A DNA stretch of 64,000 bases from Dermatophagoides farinae (taxonomy: Eukaryota > Arthropoda > Arachnida > Sarcoptiformes > Pyroglyphidae). Both the position numbers and the translations under genes were made by a program. Where the stretch lies: the NCBI RefSeq assembly GCF_024713945.1, contig NC_134680.1, positions 5,205,501 to 5,269,500 on the forward strand, given 5' to 3'. Below, piece by piece: positions 54,683 to 64,000 of this stretch (positions are counted from its first letter, which is position 1; the number at the start of each line of letters is the position of its first letter). The notes under the pieces are model-generated. The model was given only the letters and a program-made list of their open reading frames with translations. It was not told where the DNA came from and made no database searches.

Positions 54683-57600
54683 TTACAGTGACATTTCCTG
54701 TAAATATGGTGGCCATTTATAATCAATACTATCAGTTGTAGAATGGTGATCATCATCGAATGAGCTATATAAACGTATGAATATTGGATCCCAATTGCCA
54801 TCAGGTAATAATTCTTTGAGTATCAATTCAATAAGAACAAAAACCAATCGTAGATTAAGTGTTTTGTTTTGGAATAATTCAAAAAATGAAATCAAACCCG
54901 ACTGCAATGTATCGGCACCGACTACTCGTCGAAGATCTAATTGAATCAAGAAAACTGTTATCAAAATCATTATCAGCATTTGATGTGATACTTACCCGAC
55001 AAGGATGTCATGATCAATGCTTTGGCAGCAACTTTACGTCGTAGACAATTTTCTTTTTTTCTCGTCGATGATCGAGCTAAAGTTCCGTCAGGCCAGAAAA
55101 GATTTCTGTGAAAAAAATGTAAAAATTAAAAAAATGCCACAAGCCGATATGTGATATAAACTAACTTGAATGAATCAATGTAAACGCATAGATTGGCCGT
55201 AGAAGTTGATTCGTTGATATGATCGATCATTTTCTTGTTGATAGTATCGGAAAATGCTACCTCAACAATCTGTTTGAATAATTCGATTATTCTTCTACGA
55301 AGCCAGAAATGTTGACTTTTCAGATCAAACACTTCATCCAATAACAACAATAATGGTATGTTCTCTTCACTATCCACAGCTTGGCTGCTATCAACATCAT
55401 CATTGAACAGATCTAATATTGAACTTAAATCACCGGAACTATCGCTATTATGTTTGAGCATATTCTGACCAGAACTTTTCGAACCAAGTGAATTTGTTTG
55501 AAAGACTCGTTTATTTTCCGGTTGTTGTTGTTGTTGTTGTTGCTGATGTTGTGTGGTTCGATTCAGATCAGTCTGTAATGAAAGTGTTCGGCTAAGTCTT
55601 TGAAAACCATCCAAAAGATTTTCCGATTGATTACGGAAAACATTACCAATCGTTTTGATTGGATTGAGTAGATTTTTTGCTGTCGATGATGATGCTGATG
55701 ATGAAGAAAGATTCGAATCATAATTACCAGGCTGTATGAAACGTTCAATATCATCACGAAGAAATTGAAATTTGCCATGGATATAATTCAATTTTTTCAG
55801 ATAAACGTTCAACATATATCGACGATATTGTATGAAATTCTCATTCATTCGATTACTGAGCACCGTCTTGGGAGGAAGAAATAGTATGCTTCGTAAATTC
55901 ATATGATAACGGTCACATTTATCGACCATTGTTTGATGAAAACTAAAAAATTCTGAATATCGACGCAATATTGTCCATGATTCACCATTCTTTCGTTCCA
56001 CATTGATTAGATAACCAATAAATGATTTACCCTGAAGATTTAATATACCAGTATCGATTATATCAATATCGAATCCATTCGTTTGGCCATTTTCACTCGT
56101 TGTGGAAATATTATTCCGTTGTTTATTATGTTCACTACTTGATTCATCATCCAAACTATCACGTAATAGGTCTGGTTCACCTAATAACTTGCGGTAATAT
56201 TTACTCTGGCAAAATGCTGGGAAAAAATCCGAATGATGAAGTAGTAAATCACGAACTTGAAAGAAAATATCATCAAAGAGAGCATCGTTCATCCATTGTG
56301 ACGAATCGCCAGACATTAATGTCTGATATAATTGTTCACAAAGGTTTTGATCGACCAAACTAAGCTGACTGGTTGAACCATTGGATTGTGGAGAATTTTC
56401 CGATTGTAAAAGATATGTTTCATAAATGTTCAATGCCGTATCACGAACATCATTCTGTAGTTGTTGATATTGTTCATTCGTAACCGAATCATTGACTGAT
56501 GTTAGATATATTTCGAATAATCCTTGTTCGATGCTAATCTTGAATGTCTGAACATTAATATAGAAATTAATATAGGCTTCCGAATTGATTGATGTCATGT
56601 ATTCAATGAAATATTCAAGTGCTACATTATGTCGTAGAACTGTATCGAACGATATCGGTATTCGTGACGATTCATTTGATGAACATTTTCTTCGCTCTCC
56701 ATTTGAACAACCACTATTGTCACTATTGGACGGTGATGCCGATGTATTGTCATCAAATTTTTTCAAATGAGACAATATAATCTTTTTCAAATAAAGCAAA
56801 CTGCTTAATTGTTGTTTCATTTTCCATTCATCATCATCCTGATCTTTTGAACGCATCAACATGATTTCTTCATCTACACTTTGTAAAACAGAATAAAGCT
56901 CATCAACATCATCGGTCGATTGTAAGACAAGTATAAATGTTTCAGTTGTTGGACAATTTGATTTTAAAAATGATATTATAATACTGTTGATGAAATCCGG
57001 TTCAGAGAATGATTCGATCAATGGTAAGAGCAACAATTTCAATAAAATTTGTTTGGTCAACATACGAAATGTTTGATTGGCAAATGATTCACGTGGGTAA
57101 AGAGCATATTGAAGAATATCACAGATTCGTGATAGAAATTGAAAACTTTGTAGCCATTGTTGGCAAACTTTTTCATGTGAATAAGAATTTTTTTCGGATT
57201 TTCGTTCGATATTGAAAAACATTTGTACAAACTCCTGTTCGGTATGGATTTTATATTCTAATTGATTTTTGGTCATTCGATATAATCGTTTATGTTTGGT
57301 CACTTCGTCCACCAATTTGTTGATAATCATATCGGCTACATTCACTCGTCGTAATCGGCCAATTAAAGCGGTTAATATCTGATGAAAAAGTATGTAAAGT
57401 TTGGTGGACAATTCCTCATTTATAGGTGATATTGTCCTAGACCATGGATGGATATGATTCTTGATGATTACTTCGAGCAATGAATTCAGCTGATTGTCAA
57501 TTTCAAATTTATTTACAAATTTACGGTTCAGCTCTAATTTTGATAACAAATGAATGTGTTTATTAATCATTGTGGTCAGGTGATGTCTGGCATGATGATC

Positions 57601-57860
57601 ACAGCTAACGAAACGGATCGGTTCCGTACGATTGAATATCTCAAAATCACGTTCGACATTCGAAGTGTTCAATTCGAAAAAGAACAATACACTAATTTGA
57701 AAAATATTAAAAATTTATTATTCAACCATAAAGAATAAAGAATTTACCCGAATAATGCGGCAACAATAACCGTTGACAAGAAAAGAATCAAATGGAATGA
57801 AAAAATCAACGTAAACAAGACGACAGCTGTTATGATGGTGAATGACAAGTTTGGCTTCAT
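54683..57860 (-). CDS. SNX13: Sorting nexin 13 / Snazarus homologue (RGS-PX protein)
   Basis: SNX13-type proteins sit in the ER membrane and bridge it to endosomes or lipid droplets, binding phosphoinositides through PX. Four exons on the minus strand (57860-57748, 57691-55166, 55105-54996, 54936-54683) join in frame to exactly 1000 residues, close to human SNX13 (968). Residues 6-37 form the N-terminal membrane hairpin. A PXA domain spans about 100-270. An RGS domain starts near 385 (SFDTVLRHNVALEYFIEYM). A Ser-rich linker follows. The PX domain lies in the second half, with GESWTILRRYSEFFSFHQ and LPPKTVLSNR. A C-terminal nexin domain contains FWPDGTLA and GADTLQSGLISFFELFQNKT. A poly-Gln run lies between PX and the nexin domain. 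Met 57860 was chosen because it directly precedes the membrane segment. Confidence 0.93.
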
Positions 57861-58157
57861 TACCAAAACAGACCATGAGACAATAATAAAACTATAAAAA
57901 GAAAAATTTATAACAACAATAAAAAAAATAATAATAATAATCAAAATCACAGGGCCATCATTGGATGAGAAAAAACGGGTAATTGTTGACTAGGAACACA
58001 ACAAAGATGAAATTGGATATAGCCCGTTATCCCAAATTATATATGGCAACAAATTGTTTTCAATTTGTGTTTGGTATCTGTTTGCACACTCGTTCACTGA
58101 CCCATTGATGTATACATAGCGTTTGATAAACATATGTGGCTCATATTTTAATGAAAA
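57861..58157. promoter_or_regulatory. Bidirectional promoter region, SNX13 / CCZ1
   Basis: 297 nt between divergent start codons of two endolysosomal genes. Both transcripts must start here unless further 5' exons exist. Confidence 0.5.
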
Positions 58158-59507
58158 ATGTCACAGGTGAAAATTCGTCATCCAATTCAATTAATTAAAT
58201 ATTTGGTATTCAATACGACCTGGGGAACAAAAGAAGGTAGTGAACATGAAAAGCTAATCTATTATTATGTCAAACCAACGTTGGTCGTCGGTATTGATCA
58301 GAAAATATCCGATGTTGGCCTAGCCGAAGCAGTCATCAATTTCGGGCGACAATTCGGTCAAGTAACCAAATCATTACAAGGTGATCGTTTACGTTTCATA
58401 TTCCATGAATTGGCTCCGAATTTTTGGTCATCAATGTTCATATCTGAATCGTATTCTGTACATAAATCTGGCGAAGATTCTACACAGATAGCCGAATATC
58501 ATGAAAATGAAATCTGTGATAATTTTTTCAAACTTAAATTAGAAAATATCTACAATTATTTCAGGCTTTTGAATGGACCGATTGAAGAATTGTGTGACAA
58601 ACTATCTCGTCAAGAATTCCTGGATAAATGTCATGATTTTTTCGACAATTACGTTCCACATATCGAAATATTACCGTTCAATTTGATCGAGCTATATTCG
58701 TCGATACAATATCTTCCCCTTAGTAACACAACATTCATGGCTGTTCAAAGTTTATTGAATTGTGTACAGGCCAATGATTGGAGAATCGATTCCTATATTT
58801 TCATCTACAATGATCAATTAGTATCCAGTTCATTGTCCTTGTTCGATACGCAAATTCTATACAATTACCTGACCAACATTGTCATACCAGATGCTGTGAA
58901 AGAAGAGATAAGTGGTATATCGAATAAAACACGATGGCTTCAAGTAGATTTTCGCATCTATCTAATGGGCCATCCTGGTCATGGATCAGCATTCCGTAAT
59001 CTTTGTCTATTCCGATCGATTAATGGTTCGACCATCGGATTGATATTGACCGAATTTGATGAAAATATTCTGAAAGAATGTGGAACACTACTTTCTAGCC
59101 GACTGGTGTCATTAACGAACAAACTACATGAAACAGTAACCCAAATAGCTAAACAACCAGATTCAAAATTAACTAATGATAGCTCAGCCAAAGATATTAA
59201 ATTTATCTATTTCAATTACAGTAATTGTGCTCAACGTGGCAATTCAAATTGCCGTAAATTGATTGATTCAGATTTTACACGATTGATTATCGATGTTGAA
59301 TCTGATCTACAACAACGATTCACTGAGGAACAAGTATTCGAATTGATTGGTAAAAATATGAATGATGCATGGTTAGTGGCACGTAATTCTGATAGTAGAG
59401 CCCTGTTCGCTATGCTCAACTATAAAAACGCGAACGTTATCGAAGCAAGTGAAATGATTGATGCAATGCAAAACAAACATTTTAAAAATTTATTTTTCGG
59501 TATTTGA
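58158..59507 (+). CDS. CCZ1: CCZ1, vacuolar fusion / Rab7 GEF subunit
   Basis: With MON1, CCZ1 forms the exchange factor that activates Rab7 on late endosomes. Single exon, 449 residues, near the family size (human 482). The N-terminal longin segment has LVFNTTWGTKEGSEHEKLIYYY, here only cited by its ends (residues 13-34). QKISDVGLAEAVINFGRQF and HELAPNFWSSMFI follow, matching the CCZ1 pattern of kinase-like spacing seen across animals. The middle holds a second longin-like region, and the C-terminal third contains the conserved WLVARNSDSRALFAML. ATG at 58158 begins MSQVKIRHP, one short stretch before the conserved core. Confidence 0.9.
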   Translation: MSQVKIRHPIQLIKYLVFNTTWGTKEGSEHEKLIYYYVKPTLVVGIDQKISDVGLAEAVINFGRQFGQVTKSLQGDRLRFIFHELAPNFWSSMFISESYSVHKSGEDSTQIAEYHENEICDNFFKLKLENIYNYFRLLNGPIEELCDKLSRQEFLDKCHDFFDNYVPHIEILPFNLIELYSSIQYLPLSNTTFMAVQSLLNCVQANDWRIDSYIFIYNDQLVSSSLSLFDTQILYNYLTNIVIPDAVKEEISGISNKTRWLQVDFRIYLMGHPGHGSAFRNLCLFRSINGSTIGLILTEFDENILKECGTLLSSRLVSLTNKLHETVTQIAKQPDSKLTNDSSAKDIKFIYFNYSNCAQRGNSNCRKLIDSDFTRLIIDVESDLQQRFTEEQVFELIGKNMNDAWLVARNSDSRALFAMLNYKNANVIEASEMIDAMQNKHFKNLFFGI

Positions 59508-59515
59508 TTGTTTAA

Positions 59516-59526
59516 AATAAAATAAA
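59516..59526 (+). terminator. Tandem polyadenylation signals of CCZ1
   Basis: Two overlapping AATAAA hexamers (59516-59521 and 59521-59526) start 9 nt after the CCZ1 stop codon. Confidence 0.6.
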
Positions 59527-59548
59527 TTTATCATTCAATGCTAACAAG

Positions 59549-59554
59549 TTTATT
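59549..59554 (-). terminator. Possible MECR polyadenylation signal overlapping its stop codon
   Basis: On the minus strand AATAAA begins at the last base of the MECR TAA stop codon. Use of it would place the MECR 3' end on top of the CCZ1 3' UTR. Confidence 0.45.
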
Positions 59555-60681
59555 TAATCAAATTTAAAGACATATTTGGCATTGGTGAAACCCTTGGACA
59601 TGTTCTCCATTGCATCTTTCCAATCATCCAGTTTGATTATTTCCATTTTGGGTAGCTGTAGTTTATTCTCAATTCGTAATTGACATAATTCTTCAATCAT
59701 TTTCATTCGTTGTGTGGAATTAAAATTCTGCTGACTCCATCTAGTCATCCAATAGCCAACGTATTTTTGATCTTTGAATATGAGCAAACCGGTTGGTATG
59801 ACCACAGGTTTTCTTGACATTCCACCATAGGTGACCATTGTACCATTGTCAGCTAGATATCGCATACAATCGGTAGCATTTTGACCACCCACACAATTCA
59901 ATGCCAATTTTGGTTTCGGTATTTCGGCCAATATTTGTTCCATTATTTCTCTTTTTCGTAACTCTTCTTCGGTCACAACATAATCGGCACCTAACGATTT
60001 TAAATGATCACGTAGTTCATCAAGATTTGGTCGTTCTCGTACGACATTGATTGTTTTGATTCCCCATAATCGGGCTAACTGAATGACGAATAAACCGACA
60101 GCACTGTTACCACCATTCTGAATCAACGATTCACCTAAAATAAATAAATCATTCGACAACAATTCATTCTAACGAATAATAAAGTTACCTGATTCGAATT
60201 TATGGAAATCTTTTAACATTCGATAAGCGGTAGATGGATTTACTGATAATTGTGCAGCAAATAAATCGTCCACATTCTTATCGATGACGGTAACATCTTT
60301 TTCCGATAAAATGGCATTTGTGGTCCATGTACCGCTTGCCTTTACAGCAGGAATGATTTTATCACCAATCTGTACATGTTTAACATTGGAACCGATACGA
60401 ACAACTTCGGCTACACCTTCATTACCGGCGATAGCAGGAAAACTGGAAGGCTTTACTGGATATACACCCTGTATTGAATTTATATCGGCAGGATTAATTG
60501 GTGAGGCTAAATATTTAACCATAATATGACCATTCTTGATAACTCGTTCATTTTGAATGGATACTTTTTTCAACACAGCTACTGGATCACCAAAATTATC
60601 ATAAGCCAAAGCTTGACTTGCTAGCCGAATATTTGTAAAAAACAATGGAGCCGTCCGTCGTACAAACCTATGTTGGTTCAT
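59554..60681 (-). CDS. MECR: Mitochondrial trans-2-enoyl-CoA/ACP reductase
   Basis: MECR performs the last, NADPH-dependent reduction in mitochondrial type II fatty acid synthesis, feeding lipoate production. Two exons on the minus strand (60681-60189 and 60134-59554) join in frame to 357 residues. Residues 1-20 (MNQHRFVRRTAPLFFTNIRL) are basic and amphipathic, a mitochondrial targeting peptide. The zinc-free MDR fold is marked by SPINPADINSIQGVYPVKP, whose Tyr corresponds to the family catalytic Tyr, and by AIAGNEGVAEVVRIG. The nucleotide-binding turn is QNGGNSAVGLFVIQLA, followed by LNCVGG and GTMVTYGGMS. An upstream in-frame ATG exists, but Met 60681 gives the better targeting sequence. 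Confidence 0.94.
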
Positions 60682-60916
60682 TTTGAATTTAATTAGAATT
60701 TTTATTGTCCCAAAATAATTCGAATCGAAACACACTGCACTTGACTTTTAAATCACAATATATAAATCCATGTTATAACATACAAAAAATATAGTGTTGT
60801 CGAAATAGTGTCCAATTCAACGACGGTACAAATCTTGCATCAGTAATCTCGTTTTTCACATTGACCTCGAAGCATTTTTGATACAAGAAAAAAAAACGTT
60901 AAATACAACAACAAAA
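60682..60916. promoter_or_regulatory. Bidirectional promoter region, MECR / COX17
   Basis: 235 nt between divergent start codons of two nuclear-encoded mitochondrial genes, suggesting joint control. Confidence 0.5.
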
Positions 60917-61178
60917 ATGCCTTGTGATGGAGAATCAAAAGAAAATGGTGAACAAACAAAACCATTGAAACCTTGTTGTGCTTGTCCAGAAACACGTAAA
61001 AAGCGTGATGAGTGGTAAGTTTTTAATTTTGATGATTCAAACGCATTTTTTATCATTTTTAAAATGAATAATAATAATAATAATTCCATACAGTATCATC
61101 GAAAATGGAGAGGCTAATTGTACCGAATATATTGAAGCACACAAGGAATGTTTACGAAAACTTGGTTTCAAAATTTAA
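60917..61178 (+). CDS. COX17: COX17, copper chaperone for cytochrome c oxidase
   Basis: COX17 carries copper in the mitochondrial intermembrane space to SCO1 and COX11 for cytochrome oxidase assembly. Two small exons (60917-61014 and 61094-61178, 79-nt intron) give 60 residues, the family's usual size. The copper-binding [16 protein letters not shown] is followed by IIENGEANC and [12 protein letters not shown]. This supplies the CC plus twin Cx9C cysteines of the coiled-coil-helix fold. The cysteine codon TG|T is split by the intron. The exons are too short for simple ORF detection. Confidence 0.96.
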
Positions 61179-61305
61179 TCACCACACAGTTTGTTGTTTT
61201 GCTATTTAATTTTTAAAATTATTCAATATTTGAAAATTCATATAAAGCAAATGAATGATCTATTAAAATCATATATTAATTAATTGATGATTTAATGAAT
61301 GATTT

Positions 61306-62175
61306 TCAATAATTTGGTTTAGCCCATTCAACACTTAGAATAAGATTATTATAGCCATGACCATTAACAGTTTTGATGGCACGAGCAGCATTTTCACGTG
61401 TATCAAAACTGACGAATGCAAAACCTTTCGAATTACCGGTAGCTTTATCTTTGGCCAAAAATATTCGTGTAAGACGGCCAAAATCTTTGAATAGATCTCG
61501 AATATCGCTATCCTGTGTTTCTTCTGGTAGATTTGTGATTCGAATCGTATTCGCTTCATCTTTACCTCGAGAGCCCATATCCAAACGTTTACCATCACGA
61601 AGCAATGACATACCTGGTCGGGCTCGTGTTCGATCATCAGCCTAGTGATGATTACAAAAAAAAACAAAAAGTTTTAGAAATTTAAATCGATGAATGAATT
61701 ATTAAGAAAATACCTTTGCCTGTTCATTGTTATCGGTGAGTTTGTTGAGTGCAGACATTTGAAATGCGAATGGACATTTAATGGTCCAATGATTATGACC
61801 ACAATAACGACATGTAATGTTTTGATTGCTAAGACCTTTTCCAAGATTTTGCAATAGATCCTTTTCGGCATTCTCATCTTCTTTATTGGTCAGGAATTCC
61901 ATTTGAATTTCTTCCGAAATAAATGTCGTTTTAGGATTTGGTCCAGGTGTATCATTAGCAGATAAACCAAATTTATGCCATGTTTTACGTTTACCAACAT
62001 TTATTGATACACGACGTTTTTCGGTACGAAAATATTGTTTCACCTGAATTCTTTTGCCATCTTGATGACGGATTTCAGTGACGATTTTTGTATCGCCATC
62101 AAATTCAACATGACGTTCATCAAGATCTTCATCTTCGTCCATCTGAATGGCCCATGATTGATCGACGGAAGGCAT
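61306..62175 (-). CDS. EIF3G: Translation initiation factor eIF3 subunit G
   Basis: eIF3g is an RNA-binding subunit of eIF3 that supports scanning and reinitiation on the 40S ribosome. Two exons on the minus strand (62175-61714 and 61641-61306, 72-nt intron) give 265 residues, somewhat shorter than human (320). The N-terminal acidic segment SWAIQMDEDEDLDE and the region TEKRRVSINVGKRKTWHKFG are the eIF3-binding part. A CCHC zinc knuckle CRYCGHNHWTIKC lies at residues 122-134. The C-terminal RRM shows RNP2 IRITNLP and RNP1 KGFAFVSF, ending in VEWAKPNY. It converges with COX17, with 127 nt between stop codons. Confidence 0.96.
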
Positions 62176-62511
62176 TTTGCTTGTTTTTTTTTCAATTGAA
62201 ATTATATCGTTTGAAAAAAAAGGAAAAAGAATCAAATTAAATGAAATTTTCTGGATTGAAAACAAAAATTAACTGAGTTGCAACAACAGCAACAACAGCA
62301 GCAGCAGCGTGGCATTTGTCTTGCTCATTGAAACGTACTATATGAATAAATTGATTTTGAATAAATGAACGTTTATCGTGATTATTGGTGTGTTATAAGA
62401 ATCGCCTATTTTTTTTATGCTTTGCTTTGTTCGTAATTTTTAATCGATAACAATGAATAGATCAAATATGTTGAAATAACAAAAAATGTTGATGATGTTT
62501 TGTTGAACGTT
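62176..62511. promoter_or_regulatory. Divergent promoter region, EIF3G / Myb-like gene
   Basis: 336 nt between divergent starts, containing a CAG/CAA triplet tract (about 62281-62309) and a short upstream ATG-initiated frame before 62512. Confidence 0.4.
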
Positions 62512-63158
62512 ATGGACGATATTATAGCATCCATTTGCAACAAGAATGAAATTCAATCAAATAAACATATAAATCTCAATGAACAACAATATCGATCTAT
62601 TGAAAATTTGCAATTTGTAAATAATGATTCTGTTGGCAAAGTGTTTAATCGAAATTCAACACAGCAACAAATTGTCGTGATAAATCCAATCGAAATTAAC
62701 AATGGTAACTGAAGATGAAAACGATACGGATATAAAATGATGATTCGGAATTATCGCTCAAAATGAAAATGATGACAAACTTTCCAGCAATAAACGACTT
62801 ATAATGCAAAAGCTTTATTCAAATATAAAAAGAGGATAATGCTAGCCATGAAGATCAGGAAATTTTAAATTACATTATTCAAACAGGTGGATATAATGAA
62901 ATCAAAGGTCGATCATTATGGATAGACATGGATAATGCTAATATTTGTAAACGAACATGGCAAAGTATGAAAGAACATTTTCGTAAAATAATCGTACCAA
63001 AGATCGACTTACTTTTCGGATTATCGTCTAAAGATGTGAATATTATTATTTTTTATACATCAATTGTCAAAAAAAAAAATTTAAAAATTCAAATAAATAA
63101 ATGCATCAATCGTTTCGAACGTTTTGTTTCATTTCATTTTGTGATGATAGTAGCATAG
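62512..63158 (+). CDS. Putative Myb-domain protein resembling TERF2IP/Rap1
   Basis: The clearest part is 62833-63158. After EDNASHEDQEILNYIIQTGG it continues with SLWIDMDNANICKRTWQSMK. This looks like the Myb domain of the telomere protein Rap1 (TERF2IP), whose third helix has LW...M...WQSLK. Upstream, 62512-62704 reads MDDIIASICNKNEIQ and ends before a GT. Joining 62704 to 62833 over a 128-nt intron keeps frame and gives 172 residues. The acceptor lacks a pyrimidine tract, and the skipped stretch is D/E/K/N-rich in shifting frames, so decay or missed splicing is possible. After the Myb-like part the frame runs into AT-rich sequence with AATAAA hexamers at about 63094-63105, suggesting the real 3' end is near. 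No BRCT or RCT domain is seen. Confidence 0.45.
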
Positions 63159-63408
63159 ATTCATGTGATATTTTTTTCTCTCTCTCTTTACTTTCCCTTT
63201 GCCGTTAGCAGCGAGTAATTTTTTTTCATTCTATTTCTGTTTTCAACGTTTTCTGCTATATAATAATTTTTTTAGCGCCTAATATTTTGTTACGATCTAA
63301 GAAAGAGAAAATTTACAATTTTGTCATTATTAATAAGATTATTCTATTTTAATGTGATAATTGATTTTTTTTCCGGTTCGTATTCATCACTAAATCCGAT
63401 AAAAAAAA

Positions 63409-64000
63409 ATGACTGCAGATGAAAAAGAACTTATTGAATTATATGGTGAAGATTTTTGCCGTTTAATTTCTAACGAATTTATTCGTAAACATCTACAAAT
63501 TGATTTGAATTCTGATGATTTTGATAGAAAATTACTTCGTAAATTGGTGTTCGATAAAGATCTTGAGAACAATTTATTGTGCCGAAATTTCTGGGATAAT
63601 ATCCTGGATAATTTGAATTCAAAATTCTCCTATAATGGTTTTAGTATACGGGGAGAATTTTCATGGAATACATTAATGCGAAGATTCTTTATTAAAATAC
63701 ATCCAAACTGTAAGTGAATTCTTTTTTTTTCGTTAAATGAATAAAGATTTTTTTTTATTCAATAATAGATGAAAAATATAAATTGGGTAAAGATTATGTC
63801 CAAAATCTTCAGTCAATTATGGAACGTTTAATGACAAAGAATAATCATTCTTCAATCGAGGATCTATTGGAATCATCGATTTCAAATAATCACCAATCAT
63901 CATCTACATTGAATCGAACGGCAACAGACAATCATAATGATCATTTATCAGAATCTGAAAATCATAATTCATTGAATGAACAAAACGACTGTCAAGTTGC
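63409..64000 (+). CDS. Unrecognised protein, 5' part (runs off the window)
   Basis: Function unknown. Exon 1 is 63409-63709 and exon 2 begins at 63769 after a 59-nt intron; the Tyr codon T|AT is split. Exon 2 stays open to the window end, so the gene is partial. The first hundred residues are compact and charged (MTADEKELIELYGEDFCRLI, later FWDNILDNL and FSWNTLMRRFF), suggesting a helical domain. After residue 130 the sequence becomes Ser/Asn/His-rich and probably disordered. It lies 250 nt after the Myb-like gene on the same strand, so the two could be parts of one locus, but I see no splice joining them. Confidence 0.65.

Noticed and set aside
56022-56363. 113-residue plus-strand ORF
   Set aside because: It is the antisense shadow of the SNX13 coding exon, which is strongly supported.
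58979-59191. 70-residue minus-strand ORF
   Set aside because: Antisense shadow of CCZ1.
60284-60529. 81-residue plus-strand ORF
   Set aside because: Antisense shadow of the MECR first exon.
61335-61667. 110-residue minus-strand ORF in another frame of EIF3G
   Set aside because: Out-of-frame reading of the RRM exon, whose correct frame has clear RNP motifs.
1-64000. tRNA, rRNA or CRISPR loci
   Set aside because: No cloverleaf-like, rRNA-like or spaced direct-repeat pattern was recognised by eye; a tRNAscan or Rfam run would be decisive.

Overview
Eukaryotic, very AT-rich nuclear DNA. Genes carry many short GT-AG introns (about 50-130 nt), and intergenic DNA is crowded with short tandem repeats (CA/TG, GTT, ATG/ATC, AATG, long A and T runs). 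The proteins are animal proteins (TMTC, TMEM98, WIP/verprolin, a Repo-like paired-class homeodomain, SNX13, CCZ1, COX17, eIF3G). AT content, repeat style and small introns suit a small arthropod, and I would guess an astigmatid mite (dust-mite or scab-mite relative). The organism assignment is inference, not something the sequence proves.

Layout. 1-4.9 kb: a nine-exon long-chain acyl-CoA synthetase on the minus strand. 4.9-11.6 kb: repeat-rich intergenic DNA. 11.6-32.2 kb: a twelve-exon TMTC O-mannosyltransferase on the minus strand whose first coding intron spans about 12.1 kb. 32.2-37 kb: no gene seen. 37-41.6 kb: an orphan single-pass FN3-type receptor-like gene (-), a single-exon serpin (+) and TMEM98 (+). 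41.6-43.7 kb: a WIP/verprolin gene (-). 43.7-50 kb: gene-free DNA between two divergent genes. 50-54.3 kb: a Repo-like homeobox gene (+). 54.7-64 kb: a compact housekeeping cluster of SNX13 (-), CCZ1 (+), MECR (-), COX17 (+), EIF3G (-), a small Myb/Rap1-like gene (+) and the 5' part of an unrecognised gene (+).

All multi-exon models below were joined by hand from GT/AG sites and checked for reading-phase continuity. Apart from the homeobox gene and the Myb-like gene, the exons add up to uninterrupted frames. From 37 kb onward the genes are arranged mostly head-to-head and tail-to-tail, so neighbours share promoters (SNX13/CCZ1, MECR/COX17, EIF3G/Myb-like) or have abutting 3' ends (CCZ1/MECR, COX17/EIF3G, TMEM98/WIP, homeobox/SNX13).

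The most unusual structure is a 138-nt intronic element at 52853-52990, inside the homeobox gene and 22 nt upstream of the exon that starts the homeodomain core. Perfect 16-bp terminal inverted repeats enclose two further hairpin arms, giving a three-way-junction fold. The same gene has a four-nucleotide coding first exon that overlaps a short upstream ORF, and two places where the reading frame changes.
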